Origin: Thermoproteota archaeon
Lineage (GTDB): Archaea; Thermoproteota; Methanomethylicia; Methanomethylicales; Methanomethylicaceae
Assembly (NCBI GenBank): GCA_029887795.1
Contig: JARXPE010000004.1
Coordinates: 1-62,954, forward strand
Length of the DNA: 62,954 bases
Reading direction: 5' to 3'
Part shown: in pieces, positions 29,994-39,815 of the stretch
Numbering within the stretch: the stretch's first letter is position 1
How the letters are laid out: each line of letters begins with the position of its first letter
Notes under the pieces: generated by a model
The model's database searches: none
What the model was told of the DNA's origin: nothing
The model's input: the letters and a program-made list of their open reading frames with translations, nothing else
Made by a program: the position numbers and the translations under genes

Positions 29994-30538
29994 GGTGCAC
30001 CACAGCCTCTAATGTAGGAGAGGATGAAGCTAGCAATAGTTGATGGATCCTTATTAAGAACCGGGACTTTTAATCCTAGTCCTATTTCCCCTTGAGTAGG
30101 AGCGTCAAATATGATGCCAATCACGCCCTCCAGTGCCTCGATCCTTTGGAGCTCCTCGGTGGACTGTGCGATGACCAGTTTTGGGTAGGGCGATGATTTG
30201 AAGCCCTCGCAGAGAATCAAATCCACTCCCAAGTGCGATATTATGGAAATCAGGTTGTTTAGGGAGGACTTTGATAGGTATAGAACGCCTTCCCCTTCAT
30301 TAGTAAGGACGGCTGAGGCGAGTGCGCCAGACGCCATGAAGCGGTCCGTGTCCTTCCCTGAGTCGCCTCTTATATGATGAACCGAGTGTTTAATGACGGA
30401 AACCCTCACACCCTTTGATGCTAGAATCTTTGTGATCCCTTGAATAATGGTTGTTTTTCCATATTTTCTTCCGAACGCAGTGATGCAGATCACAGGAGGG
30501 GCATAACTCATGAAGGACACGATCTCCAAACCTCGCAA
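29990..30538 (-). CDS. mobB: molybdopterin-guanine dinucleotide biosynthesis protein B
   Basis: GRKYGKTTIIQGITKILASKGVRVSVIKHSVHHIRGDSGKDTDRF. Confidence 0.92.
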   Translation of the reverse strand: MRGLEIVSFMSYAPPVICITAFGRKYGKTTIIQGITKILASKGVRVSVIKHSVHHIRGDSGKDTDRFMASGALASAVLTNEGEGVLYLSKSSLNNLISIISHLGVDLILCEGFKSSPYPKLVIAQSTEELQRIEALEGVIGIIFDAPTQGEIGLGLKVPVLNKDPSTIASFILSYIRGCGAP

Positions 30539-30755
30539 ACAGTCTTAAATCTTAGCCTGTTACAAGGCGCCTGTGTCTGGTATAGTAAATTTAGCCCATC
30601 TCTCATATTCCTCAACTTTAAAATTTTGCATTTTACTTTTTACTTCATTTTGCATTTACATGTTCCCTATTATTTTGATTTTCTGATAGGTAGTCTGGTA
30701 TTCTGACGTTCTGGCGTTCTGATATTTCGACCATAATTTTTATCGTCCGACCTTA

Positions 30756-31289
30756 TCAGGCGTGGGTAGAACCACGAACCATCTTTACAAGGTGGGGAGA
30801 CTCTGGGAGAATAATTTTATCAATTGCTAACTTTACAGCGTCCGGCGATCCCGGTAGTGCGAATACGACAACTCCATTTATTACCCCAGCTGTGGCGCGG
30901 GAGGCTATGGCGGGGGTCCCCACTTTTTCGTAGGACATCTGCCTGAAAAGTTCCCCAAAGCCAGGGAGCTCCTTTTCGAATAGTGGTCTAATAGCCTCAA
31001 CAGTCACATCCCTTGGACCAGGCCCTGTTCCTCCACTTATCAATATGATGTCTGCCATCCCTTTCAGGGCAGCACCCCTAATCGCCTCTCTTATGAGAGA
31101 TATGTCGTTGGGCAGGTAGAGGCGGTCTACGACGGTGTGTTTGGCTGCCTTTATTGAGTTTATTGCAAAATCGCCACTCTTATCCAAGAACTGTTCTCCT
31201 TTAGAGATCTTATTCGCTATACTGTCGCTGGTCACCACTACCAGAAAGCGTAGGTTGCGGGGGAGGTCTGAATGATGGTTCAATATCAT
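30756..31289 (-). CDS. moaB: molybdenum cofactor biosynthesis protein B
   Basis: VVVTSDSIANKI..SGGTGPGPRDVTVEAIRPLFEKELPGFGELFRQMSYEKVGTPAIASRATAG. Confidence 0.93.
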   Translation of the reverse strand: MILNHHSDLPRNLRFLVVVTSDSIANKISKGEQFLDKSGDFAINSIKAAKHTVVDRLYLPNDISLIREAIRGAALKGMADIILISGGTGPGPRDVTVEAIRPLFEKELPGFGELFRQMSYEKVGTPAIASRATAGVINGVVVFALPGSPDAVKLAIDKIILPESPHLVKMVRGSTHA

Positions 31290-31727
31290 CTACCCTTTCA
31301 GCTTCTTGGTCACCCTTATCTCCTTTATGAGGGTTGTGGGATACTGCCCGGAGGCGTCCTTCTCATACTTTTTCGTCATGTCCCAGATGGTCAGGAGGGC
31401 GATCGAAACTCCTGTGAGCGCCTCCATCTCCACGCCCGTCTTGGCTGTTGTCTTGACCGAGACCACCGCAGAGATTTCGCGCTCACCAACCTCAAAGTCC
31501 ACTGAGACATGCTCCACGGGTATGGGATGGCAGAGCGGAATAATTTCAGAGGTGCGCTTTACGGCCTGTATGGCCGCAACCCTCGCGACGGCAAAGATGT
31601 CCCCTTTTTCGATTGCGTTCTTTTTTATTAGTGCGATGGTCTCCTCTTTGAGGGAGATGGTGCCGGACGCCCTCGCCTCCCTTATGGTAGGATCTTTGCG
31701 GGTTATGTCAACCATCTTAACACTCAA
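31290..31727 (-). CDS. moaC: cyclic pyranopterin monophosphate synthase
   Basis: MVDITRKDPTIREARASGTISL, IPLCHPIPVEHVSVDFEV, KTGVEMEALTGVSIALLTIWDM. Confidence 0.96.
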   Translation of the reverse strand: MSVKMVDITRKDPTIREARASGTISLKEETIALIKKNAIEKGDIFAVARVAAIQAVKRTSEIIPLCHPIPVEHVSVDFEVGEREISAVVSVKTTAKTGVEMEALTGVSIALLTIWDMTKKYEKDASGQYPTTLIKEIRVTKKLKG

Positions 31728-31740
31728 ATTTTCATCCCTC

Positions 31741-32016
31741 TTAATTTTTCATTCCCTTTTTGAACGAGTCGAAGAGGGTCTGTATCGCCCATGCGCGCGG
31801 ATCTTCCCTCTTAAGGCGGAAGATCCTTATCCTTCCGAACCTTTTCTCCTCGACGATCCCAAGTTCGCATAGCCTCTTGAGGTGGGAAGATGTGGTGGCG
31901 TGGTTCAGGCTAGCCCTGCGCGTAATGTCAGAGATGTTGAGTTCTCCCCTCTCAGCCAAAACCTTTAGCACCTTGATCCTCCCCTTTGAAGATAAGATCT
32001 CCTCCAAGGACATCAA
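31741..32016 (-). CDS. ArsR-like winged-helix regulator
   Basis: SSKGRIKVLKVLAERGELNISDITRRASLNHATTSSHLKRLCELGIVEEKRFGRIRIFRL. Confidence 0.85.
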   Translation of the reverse strand: MMSLEEILSSKGRIKVLKVLAERGELNISDITRRASLNHATTSSHLKRLCELGIVEEKRFGRIRIFRLKREDPRAWAIQTLFDSFKKGMKN

Positions 32017-33197
32017 ATACCACCCGATAGTACAGATTCTAAAGCCTCTGCAGGCATATTCATGAGCCCTATCAGTGTGGTCTTGCCCTTAAAACCAGAC
32101 CCAGAGATCTTCGTCTGGAGGATGCCTAAGTTCTTCAGATTTTGGAGGTATTCCCAGAATTGAGTGTGCTTCCTTGGCTCGATGGACCTCGTCTCGCAGA
32201 CAACTCTGTACACGGACTCTACTTCACCCATGGTGACGTATGCAGACTTGCTCTTCCTTAGAGCCCTCGCGACTGAGAGTAGGAATAGGCGCTCGTGGAG
32301 GGGGAGGTCCATTATTATGTGTATAGGGAATTGGAGGACGTCTGACTGGGCTCTCCTTACGTGCTCAGGAAGGATCTTGCTGGACCCCTCGGCGTCGGCG
32401 TATTTGCCAGACCTCCAAAGGAGCTCCAGCGCGTACCTTGCGTCCCCCCGCGGACCCGCTATCTCAGCTATCATGGAAAGGACCTCGTCGCTCACCGCGC
32501 CCTCCTTTATGGATTCCTGGCTCCTCATCTTTATAATGTCATACAATTCTTCTGATGTGTACCTATCAAAGCGTATAATGTTGTGGAGGAGGGTACTCTG
32601 GACACTTCTGTCCAGATCTGATATGAAGTCTAAGTTCCGAGTGATGAGAATCAAGCTCAGGCGCTGCGGCCTGCCTATGTACTCGTCGGCCACCCTAGTG
32701 AGAAAGTATAGCGGGGCGTCTTTCTCGTTAGCCACGAGGAAATCTATCTCATCGAGTGCGAGCAATAGGTAGGAATTCTCGCCTTCAAGCGTCTGCCAGA
32801 CGGTTCCAAAGAGCTCCTGTGCTGAGAACCCCCTCTCCGGGAGACCTGGTATGAGTTGCTGTGCCACTTTCCTCACTACGAGAAAGAGCGTCCGATCCTT
32901 GTAGCAGTTCACGTGGATGTACCTGAGGTTAAGCCCCCTCTCCTTCGCGAGCGACTCCACAGTCGAGCCGAACCTCTTGGCGACTGCAGTTTTGCCTACA
33001 CCGACATCGCCGACGAGTGTGACTTTCTGCGAGACTGAGCCGGGGGATTCGAATATGACCCGAAATATTCTGCCCAGAGACTTGAGCTGCGGCTCTCGGT
33101 GGACAAGGTTCGTTGGTACATGATCAGGGAATAGTGCAGACTCCTCCTTGAAGACGGTCGGCCGTCGCATCTCCTGGGCGATTATGTCATAGGCCAA
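32013..33197 (-). CDS. cdc6: Orc1/Cdc6 replication initiator
   Basis: REPQLKSLGRIFRVI, GDVGVGKTAVAKRFG, LDEIDFLV, winged-helix C-terminus. Confidence 0.93.
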   Translation of the reverse strand: MAYDIIAQEMRRPTVFKEESALFPDHVPTNLVHREPQLKSLGRIFRVIFESPGSVSQKVTLVGDVGVGKTAVAKRFGSTVESLAKERGLNLRYIHVNCYKDRTLFLVVRKVAQQLIPGLPERGFSAQELFGTVWQTLEGENSYLLLALDEIDFLVANEKDAPLYFLTRVADEYIGRPQRLSLILITRNLDFISDLDRSVQSTLLHNIIRFDRYTSEELYDIIKMRSQESIKEGAVSDEVLSMIAEIAGPRGDARYALELLWRSGKYADAEGSSKILPEHVRRAQSDVLQFPIHIIMDLPLHERLFLLSVARALRKSKSAYVTMGEVESVYRVVCETRSIEPRKHTQFWEYLQNLKNLGILQTKISGSGFKGKTTLIGLMNMPAEALESVLSGGI

Positions 33198-33374
33198 CGC
33201 TTATACCCACAGACTAATAGGGCATGGGTTGATTTATGGTTTTTGTACTTTAGAAAAAACATAAAGCGGAGACAAGAGTGAAAGTAATAGCTTGGCTGGT
33301 TTGGTAGACTTATTTCAGAAGAGACGGAATTTTTCAAAAAGCCGTGTGTGAAAGAATTACGCAGACTCGGTAAT

Positions 33375-34373
33375 TTACTTTACACCGCGCCAGAGTTCGT
33401 CCGTCGATGGGGGCTCCAGTGGGAAGGTCATCCCTTGGAGGTCCATGTATTGTCTGCCCCCTGAAGCGGGCAACATCTCCCCGATCTGCGCATATGGAAT
33501 ACCAGATCTCTCCAAAGCAAGCTCTACTTGATGCTCCGAGCCGCGGGCGACGGTGAAAAGGAGTGACCCTGAGCTGATGAGCCTATAGGGGTCCAGCCCC
33601 AGCTCATTGCAGATTATTTGGGTCTCTCGGAGTACTGGTACGCGCCTCAGGTCTACGTAGACTCCGATGGAGGCTGCCTCAGCCAGCTCCCATACGCCCC
33701 CCAGAATCCCACCCTCGGTCAAGTCATGCATGGAAGTGACTCCCTCGATGTCCCTTAGGATTCGGCACTCTTTAACCACGCTTATGAGTGAGAGGAAGTT
33801 CTTGCAGGCGGATACAAAAGATTCTCCATAGCGGGATAGTATTTTTTTGTCTGAAGATAGTATGGCGGTCCCCTCAATTCCAGCGTATTTGGTCATGTAG
33901 AGCAGGTCGCCGGGTTTCGCGCCACCAGAAGTGAAGAAGCGGCTGTTTCTTACTATTCCTAGCATTGATCCGACCACAATTGGGCGTTCTATACCAGGTG
34001 TCACCTCGGTGTGACCGCCCACTATTGAAACGCCAATCTCCTTGGCGGCTGAGTCCATCTGTTGTGTGATTTTGTCAAGCGAATCGAGAGTTGAGCCCTC
34101 CGGGAGCAGTATGCACTGAAGGAACCACTTCGGCTCAGCCCCCCTGGTCGCGATATCGTTGGCGTTCACGTGGATCGCCAAAAATCCCAACTCTTCAATA
34201 GAGCCCGTAATGGGGTCTGACTTAAACGCCACAAGGTCTCCGCCTATCTTTATTATTGCGGCGTCCTCTCCGATGTTAGGACCGAGTAGGACAGACGGGT
34301 CGCCAGCTCCAAGGCGTGGGAATACGTAGTCCTTGAGAATCTCGTTAGGGACCTTACCTATATTGAGCCTCAT
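33375..34373 (-). CDS. HypE/AIR-synthase-like protein
   Basis: IGEDAAIIKIGGDLVAFKSDPITGSIEELGFLAIHVNANDIATRGAEPKWFL, GGHTEVTPG, SMHDLTEGGILGGVWELAEA. Confidence 0.88.
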   Translation of the reverse strand: MRLNIGKVPNEILKDYVFPRLGAGDPSVLLGPNIGEDAAIIKIGGDLVAFKSDPITGSIEELGFLAIHVNANDIATRGAEPKWFLQCILLPEGSTLDSLDKITQQMDSAAKEIGVSIVGGHTEVTPGIERPIVVGSMLGIVRNSRFFTSGGAKPGDLLYMTKYAGIEGTAILSSDKKILSRYGESFVSACKNFLSLISVVKECRILRDIEGVTSMHDLTEGGILGGVWELAEAASIGVYVDLRRVPVLRETQIICNELGLDPYRLISSGSLLFTVARGSEHQVELALERSGIPYAQIGEMLPASGGRQYMDLQGMTFPLEPPSTDELWRGVK

Positions 34374-34894
34374 TGGATCATGCCCCTCAATTTTCTGGCA
34401 TACCTCTCAGGGGGTCCTACGGAGATCGTTGTCCATTCCCCTATTATATCTATCCGAACTAATGTCTCTGGAGACTTTATCTGGACAGTGTGCCCAATGG
34501 ATGCGAGGGCTGATCCTACGGCTGATTCTACGTCTTGGCTTGACTTTATGTGGCGTCCCCTCCTTTGGCACTCTATGCGGACTTTGGTCCGCATTTTTGG
34601 CATCAGTTGTAGCACTGCGCCAATTATTGAAGCGAGGTCTGACTTTATCATCAAATCTACGGGTATTATCTGGTGGACGTAAGCGGTTGGACAGTTTCTA
34701 ACAAGAGCTGCAGCCTCGTCAGAGGATAATCTGGTGTTAATTAGAAGCAGACCCTTGTAATCGTGGGGGATTAATGAGGGGGCAGAGTCGGCGTGGAGTA
34801 TACAGTCAAAGATTTCCAGTTTCGCCGCCTCTTCCTTGCCGCAGGGCGTAGTCACGAGAAGTAAACCCATAAAAATCACCTGTTGGATGCTCAC
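34370..34894 (-). CDS. THUMP-domain protein
   Basis: LLVTTPCGKEEAAKLEIFD, RTKVRIECQRRGRHIKSSQDVESAVGSAL, VRIDIIGEWTTISVGPPE. Confidence 0.8.
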   Translation of the reverse strand: MSIQQVIFMGLLLVTTPCGKEEAAKLEIFDCILHADSAPSLIPHDYKGLLLINTRLSSDEAAALVRNCPTAYVHQIIPVDLMIKSDLASIIGAVLQLMPKMRTKVRIECQRRGRHIKSSQDVESAVGSALASIGHTVQIKSPETLVRIDIIGEWTTISVGPPERYARKLRGMIQ

Positions 34895-34955
34895 CGGCTA
34901 ACGATGTGTGTTCACTTAACCATCACCTAAACGGTAAAAAATCATTGGTGAGTTC

Positions 34956-35897
34956 TCATATCCAGCCAAGTTTCTTGAAGTATATCACCATAATGATGGC
35001 GGGCAGAAACGATATGATCAAGAGTATTATGAAGGTAGTGTAAGGTCCAAGGAAGGTCCAAGGTCCAGTTTCAATGCCACCTGGCAGGGGGATGTTCATG
35101 CCATAGAAGGTGCCAACAAGGGTGGCTGGTATAGTAATTGTAAATATCACTGTCAAGATTACAAGCGCCCTGTTCATCCTCTGCTGTCCTAAGGTAAAGT
35201 CTGTGTCCTTATATATCTCGACCAGTTCCCGGCACATATCGGAGAGTTCCCATAGCTTCTCTATGTGATCCTTAAGGTCTGAGAAGTAAATCTCGAGGTC
35301 CTCCCCAGTCTGATCGCTGAGACCGTCCTCAAGGTCAGGAACGACCCTTCTCAGCGGAGACAATACCCTTCTGATGTCAGATGTCGTCCTCCTGAGGTTT
35401 GTGATCTCCAACAGGACTTCCTTCCTCACACTGAAGATATCATCCTCGAGATCTTCTAGTCGTTCCAGAAGGTTTTCCATTATTGGGAATATCGAGCTGA
35501 CGATCTCCCGGAGTATCTTGTAGAAGAGGGGCCCAACACCCTCGAGCGCGAATTTTCCTGTCTCCTTATACTGGGTCTCACACTTCATGAATACATTGTT
35601 TATTGCTTCGACGGTGCCATCGTGGATCGTCACCAAGAAGTTTTTCCCCACGAAGAAAGATACTTGGGAGGGGGTGCATCCTCCCTTCTCGCAGAGTCGT
35701 GTGGGAAACCTCAGCACTGTGAACATATAATCCTTATATTTCTCGACCTTAGTGAGGACCCGCTTGGACAGCGTGTCCTCGAGACTTAGGACGTGAAATG
35801 GGAAAGAGTTAGCTAAGGACATTACCTCTTCTTTTGTCGGACGCTCCAAGTTTATCCAAGTGATCTCCTCGGTCCTTAGCTCTTTCATACCAATCAT
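34956..35897 (-). CDS. corA: CorA-family divalent metal transporter
   Basis: ITWINLERPTKEEVMSLA, LTVIFTITIPATLVGTFYGMNIPLPGG (GMN motif). Confidence 0.95.
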   Translation of the reverse strand: MIGMKELRTEEITWINLERPTKEEVMSLANSFPFHVLSLEDTLSKRVLTKVEKYKDYMFTVLRFPTRLCEKGGCTPSQVSFFVGKNFLVTIHDGTVEAINNVFMKCETQYKETGKFALEGVGPLFYKILREIVSSIFPIMENLLERLEDLEDDIFSVRKEVLLEITNLRRTTSDIRRVLSPLRRVVPDLEDGLSDQTGEDLEIYFSDLKDHIEKLWELSDMCRELVEIYKDTDFTLGQQRMNRALVILTVIFTITIPATLVGTFYGMNIPLPGGIETGPWTFLGPYTTFIILLIISFLPAIIMVIYFKKLGWI

Positions 35898-35979
35898 TAG
35901 CTTTTAAAGGACAGGATATTTATAAAGAAAGTGCACAGATCGTGCTCTTTCGCTGGAACAAAAACGACGATTCGAGGGG

Positions 35980-37080
35980 TTGGCGTTAATGGTTTCCGAG
36001 GTTTATTTCCTGGACCTGAGAAAGTGGAGGAATCCATTGAAGGGGATCGATTCGCTTCTGAAGACCACCATTGGAGATATAGATGCTGGCAAGAGCGTGG
36101 CGGTCAAAGTTCACTTCGGAGAGAGGGGGAATTACACTTACATCAGGCCTGCGTTTGTTAGGACGGTTGTGGATTTTTTAAAGGAGAGAGGCACCAGACC
36201 ATTTGCCACAGAGACCACGGCGTTATATCCCACTGGATTCAGGAGCAGTGCGGAAGAGGTCATAGAGACTGCGAGGTTCAATGGTTTCACTGAGGAAGGG
36301 TTGGGGTGTCCCATTGTGGTGGCGGATGGACCCTCTGGCGAGGATGGGGTTGAAGTTTTGCTTGAGAAGGTGTTCCGGGGGTGCCAAATCAGGCAGATTA
36401 GCGTGGCGAGGGGCATAGCGAATGCGGACGCTTTGGTGGTCTTGAGCCACGTCAAGGGGCATCTGCTCTCGGGCTTCGGAGGGGCAATCAAGCACCTCGG
36501 TATGGGTTGCACAACAAAGAGAGGCAAGAGGGAGCAGCATGCGGCACATGGGCTAGTGATCCATTATGAGAAGTGCACAGGTTGCGGCGAATGTGTTAAG
36601 GCCTGCAGGTTTTCAGCCATGAGCATGGAGGGCGGGCGACCAATAAGGGACGAGGATAAGTGTGTTTACTGCAACACGTGTATGTTTAGTTGCGATCAGG
36701 ATGCAATAACGCTTCTTGAGGACGGGAAGGAAAGGTTTCAAATAGCCCTAGCCCATGCGGCAGCGGGCGTTATGAGGGCGATGGTAGGAAAGCCTACGGT
36801 GTTCCTTAATTTTGTGCTGGACGTGACCGTTTTGTGTGATTGTGCGGCACCCGCCGGAAACATAATAACCCACAACGTAGGCATACTGGCGTCGAGGGAT
36901 CCTGTCGCCATAGATAAGGCCTCTCTTGACCTCATAGATATAAGCCCAATAATACCCGGGGTCAAGGCATCTTCTCCTGACCCGCTGGGTAAGCTAAATG
37001 GAACAGACAGTACGATACAGATCAAGGTAATGGAGGAGTTAGGTTTTGGAAGCACGGATTACAGGCTGATCGAGGTCTGA
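35980..37080 (+). CDS. DUF362 domain protein with 4Fe-4S ferredoxin module
   Basis: VAVKVHFGERGNYTYIRPAFVR, LSHVKGHLLSGFGGAIKHLGMGC, CTGCGECVKAC..CVYCNTCMFSC. Confidence 0.92.
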   Translation: MALMVSEVYFLDLRKWRNPLKGIDSLLKTTIGDIDAGKSVAVKVHFGERGNYTYIRPAFVRTVVDFLKERGTRPFATETTALYPTGFRSSAEEVIETARFNGFTEEGLGCPIVVADGPSGEDGVEVLLEKVFRGCQIRQISVARGIANADALVVLSHVKGHLLSGFGGAIKHLGMGCTTKRGKREQHAAHGLVIHYEKCTGCGECVKACRFSAMSMEGGRPIRDEDKCVYCNTCMFSCDQDAITLLEDGKERFQIALAHAAAGVMRAMVGKPTVFLNFVLDVTVLCDCAAPAGNIITHNVGILASRDPVAIDKASLDLIDISPIIPGVKASSPDPLGKLNGTDSTIQIKVMEELGFGSTDYRLIEV

Positions 37081-37091
37081 GGGAAGGACTG

Positions 37092-37463
37092 ATGCCAGAT
37101 TTTGTGGTGCACGAGCATAAAGCTAGGAAGCTGCACTGGGACCTAAGGCTGGAGCTTGACGGTGTTCTCGCAAGCTGGGCTGTGCCTAAAGAGCCGCCAA
37201 ACAAGGCTGGTGTTAGGAGGCTAGCGATAAGGGTGGAGGATCATCCTATTGAGTATAAGGATTTTGAGGGGGTGATCCCCGAGGGTAACTATGGGGCAGG
37301 AACCGTGAAAATATGGGACCGCGGCGGGTACTCCATAATAGAAAGGGCGCCAACAAAGCTCGAGATCTTAATGGATGGTAAGATCCTAAAAGGAAAGTAC
37401 GTCTTGCTGAAGTTCGATAAGGGAGGAAAGGATGCTTGGCTTTTCTTTAAAGTGAGAGATTAA
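37092..37463 (+). CDS. stand-alone LigD-type 3'-phosphoesterase domain protein
   Basis: FVVHEHKARKLHWDLRLELDGVLASWAVPKEPP, EDHPIEYKDFEGVIPEGNYGAGTVKIWDRG. Confidence 0.92.
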   Translation: MPDFVVHEHKARKLHWDLRLELDGVLASWAVPKEPPNKAGVRRLAIRVEDHPIEYKDFEGVIPEGNYGAGTVKIWDRGGYSIIERAPTKLEILMDGKILKGKYVLLKFDKGGKDAWLFFKVRD

Positions 37464-37549
37464 TTAGCATGAGTCCACAAAAGTTTTAAGCCAGCCAGAA
37501 TTCTCTGCCCAGATTGGCTGAAAATTAAGGTTGATAAATGTTCTTTGAG

Positions 37550-37663
37550 GGCCCGGGGCGGGGATCGAACCCGCGAGCTGGGGCTCTCCGCGGATGGGCT
37601 CCACAGGCCCCCGGGATAACCACTACCCTTCGGGGGTAGCGATTTCGCTACCTTACCCGGGCC
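37550..37663 (-). tRNA. tRNA-His (GTG) with two predicted introns (9/10 and 37/38), no encoded CCA
   Basis: G-1, GCCCGGG-TA-[AGGTAGCGAAATCGCTACCCCCGAA]-GGGTAGTGGTTATCCCG-GGGGC-CTGTGG-[AGCCCATCCGCGGAG]-A-GCCCC-AGCTC-GCGGGTTCGATCCCCGC-CCCGGGC-C. Confidence 0.88.
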
Positions 37664-37868
37664 ACCTAGGCCCTCAGCCCGAATTGGGCAGGATAAGATG
37701 CTCCAACATTATTATTTAACCCTGTCGGCAGAAATATCTTTGATTTTTAACTAAGAATTTTGGGCTTCTTTATCTTCATTTTTGTTAATAAACTGAGATC
37801 TAAGATATCTAAGCTTGAAACTAAAGGCTTTTTAGTTTACCTTTACATATGTAAAGGTGGGGAGGGGC

Positions 37869-38411
37869 TTGTTTTTAGAGATAAGGCTCCACGGAAGAGG
37901 GGGCCAAGGGGTTGTGACTGCTTCTGAGATGCTGGCGGAAGCCGCCATCCTAGAGGGCTATCATGGGCAGTCCATCCCGTACTTCGGAGCAGAGAGGAGA
38001 GGTGCGCCTGTGGTCGCCTCGGCGAGAATATCCGACAAGCCTATCAGGAGACACGGTCAGGTTTACACGCCCGATACCATATGCGTCTTCGATACCATGT
38101 TCGTCCTGAGGAAGGACGTAAGGGAGGGGCTGAAGGAGGGTGGAACGGCAATCGTGAATCACAAAAAGTTTCCGAAGATCGATAAATTCAGAGTATACGT
38201 CGTGGATGCAACGAAGATCGCAGTTGAGAATGGTCTGATGGTGGCTGGATGGGCTGTCGTGAATACTGCGATGGTGGGGGCGACAGCCAAGGTACTCGGC
38301 ATTATCTCAAAGGAGGTGCTGGAGAGTGTTGTCAGGAGGAGGTGGCGCGGTGAGCTAGGCGATAGAAACTTGCGTGCAACACTTAGGGCTTTCGAGGAGG
38401 TTAGAGGATGA
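37869..38411 (+). CDS. porC: pyruvate/2-oxoacid:ferredoxin oxidoreductase gamma subunit
   Basis: LEIRLHGRGGQGVVTASEMLAEAAILEGYHGQSIPYFGAERRGAPV. Confidence 0.93.
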   Translation: MFLEIRLHGRGGQGVVTASEMLAEAAILEGYHGQSIPYFGAERRGAPVVASARISDKPIRRHGQVYTPDTICVFDTMFVLRKDVREGLKEGGTAIVNHKKFPKIDKFRVYVVDATKIAVENGLMVAGWAVVNTAMVGATAKVLGIISKEVLESVVRRRWRGELGDRNLRATLRAFEEVRG

Positions 38412-38674
38412 AGTCGATTCTGTCAAAGCCATCAGAAGGTGCCAGCGGGTTGACGGGGATGTGGAGGATAAAGAGACCGATCATGGATACGGATAAATGC
38501 AACATGTGCATGCTCTGCTGGTTATACTGCCCCGAGGGAACCATAACGAAGAGGGCGGGCGGAAAGCCGAGGATCGTTTACGAGTACTGCAAGGGTTGCG
38601 GCATATGCGCAGAGGTCTGCCCTTCGAAGGCGATAATTATGCTCAGGAGGGAGAAGGGTGCTGTTGACAGGTAA
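38408..38674 (+). CDS. porD: pyruvate/2-oxoacid:ferredoxin oxidoreductase delta subunit
   Basis: CNMCMLCWLYCPEG..CKGCGICAEVCP double 4Fe-4S. Confidence 0.93.
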   Translation: MKSILSKPSEGASGLTGMWRIKRPIMDTDKCNMCMLCWLYCPEGTITKRAGGKPRIVYEYCKGCGICAEVCPSKAIIMLRREKGAVDR

Positions 38675-39815
38675 CCACGCAGTAGCCTACGGCGTGAGGG
38701 ACGCCTCCGCAGAGGTAGTTGCAGCATATCCTATAACGCCGCAGACCCAGATCGTAGAGAAATTGGCAGAATTTGTGGAAAAGGGGGAGATGAGGGGCAG
38801 ATACATAAGGGTTGAGTCCGAGCACAGCGCAATGGCGGCGTGTATAGCTGCCGAGGCTTGTGGTGCGAGGAGTTTTACGGCGACCTCTTCCCATGGTCTT
38901 CTCTACATGAGCGAGATGATCTTCTGGGCGGGGCTTGGAAGCTTTCCCGTGACAATGGCTGTGGTGACAAGAACGCTGGCACCACCTTGGAGCATATGGA
39001 ACGAGCACACAGACATCCTCTCCCAAAGGGACGCCGGATGGGTGATTATGATGTGCGAGAGCGCTCAGGAAGCCTATGATACGGCTATACAGGCTTTCAG
39101 GATAGCGGAAGACGAGAGGTTGGTGCAGCCTGTGATGTACGGGCTGGATGCATTCTCTGTGTCGCATACCGCGGAAGAGGTTGATCTCTTAGAGAAGAAA
39201 GATGTCGAAGGTTACCTACCACCATTGGAGCCGTCTAGGCTCAGGGTTTACATGGACCCTGAAAATCCAGGAACATTCGGGAACTTGGTCGGTCCGGACA
39301 GGATGATGGAGATTAGGCACTCCATAAAGGAGGCATTTGATAGGGCGCGGGTTGTGATAAAGGATGCGGTGAGGGATTATGAGAAGATCAGTGGGAGGAG
39401 ACAGGTCGGGCTGATAGAGGAGTACAGGTGCAGCGATGCAGAGGTGGTAATGATTACAACGGGCGCCTCCAGCGGGGACGCGAAGGACGCAGCGGACTAC
39501 CTCAGGGACGAGGGTGTCAGGGCAGGGTTAGTGAGGCTTAGAGTCATCAGACCGCTGCCCCGTGAAGAGATCTCAGACGCGGTAAAGGGCGCGAAGGTTG
39601 TTGCCGTCGTGGACAGGGACTACTCCTTCGGGTACGGGGGTATATTGGCGGGAGAGCTGGAGGGATACATTGGAAAGAAAATGTGTAGGTTTGTTGCAGG
39701 GCTGGGAGGGAGGGACCTGACCCCAGAGGACTTTAAAGGGATAGCCATGAAGGCGCTTGAGATGGGGGAGAAGGGAGATGTAAGTAAAGAAATCTGGTGG
39801 GGGCTTAAGGGATGA
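38658..39815 (+). CDS. porA: pyruvate/2-oxoacid:ferredoxin oxidoreductase alpha subunit
   Basis: LTGNHAVAYGVRDASAEVVAAYPITPQTQIVEKL, ESEHSAMAACIAAEACGARSFTATSSHGLLYM. Confidence 0.95.
   Translation: MLLTGNHAVAYGVRDASAEVVAAYPITPQTQIVEKLAEFVEKGEMRGRYIRVESEHSAMAACIAAEACGARSFTATSSHGLLYMSEMIFWAGLGSFPVTMAVVTRTLAPPWSIWNEHTDILSQRDAGWVIMMCESAQEAYDTAIQAFRIAEDERLVQPVMYGLDAFSVSHTAEEVDLLEKKDVEGYLPPLEPSRLRVYMDPENPGTFGNLVGPDRMMEIRHSIKEAFDRARVVIKDAVRDYEKISGRRQVGLIEEYRCSDAEVVMITTGASSGDAKDAADYLRDEGVRAGLVRLRVIRPLPREEISDAVKGAKVVAVVDRDYSFGYGGILAGELEGYIGKKMCRFVAGLGGRDLTPEDFKGIAMKALEMGEKGDVSKEIWWGLKG

Noticed and set aside
30680-30735. Short ttctg-type tandem motif (tattctgacgttctggcgttctgata)
   Set aside because: Too short and imperfect to call a repeat array or regulatory site.
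33198-33374. Possible replication origin upstream of cdc6
   Set aside because: No recognisable ORB-type repeats or clear AT-rich unwinding array by eye; would need GC-skew and motif search.
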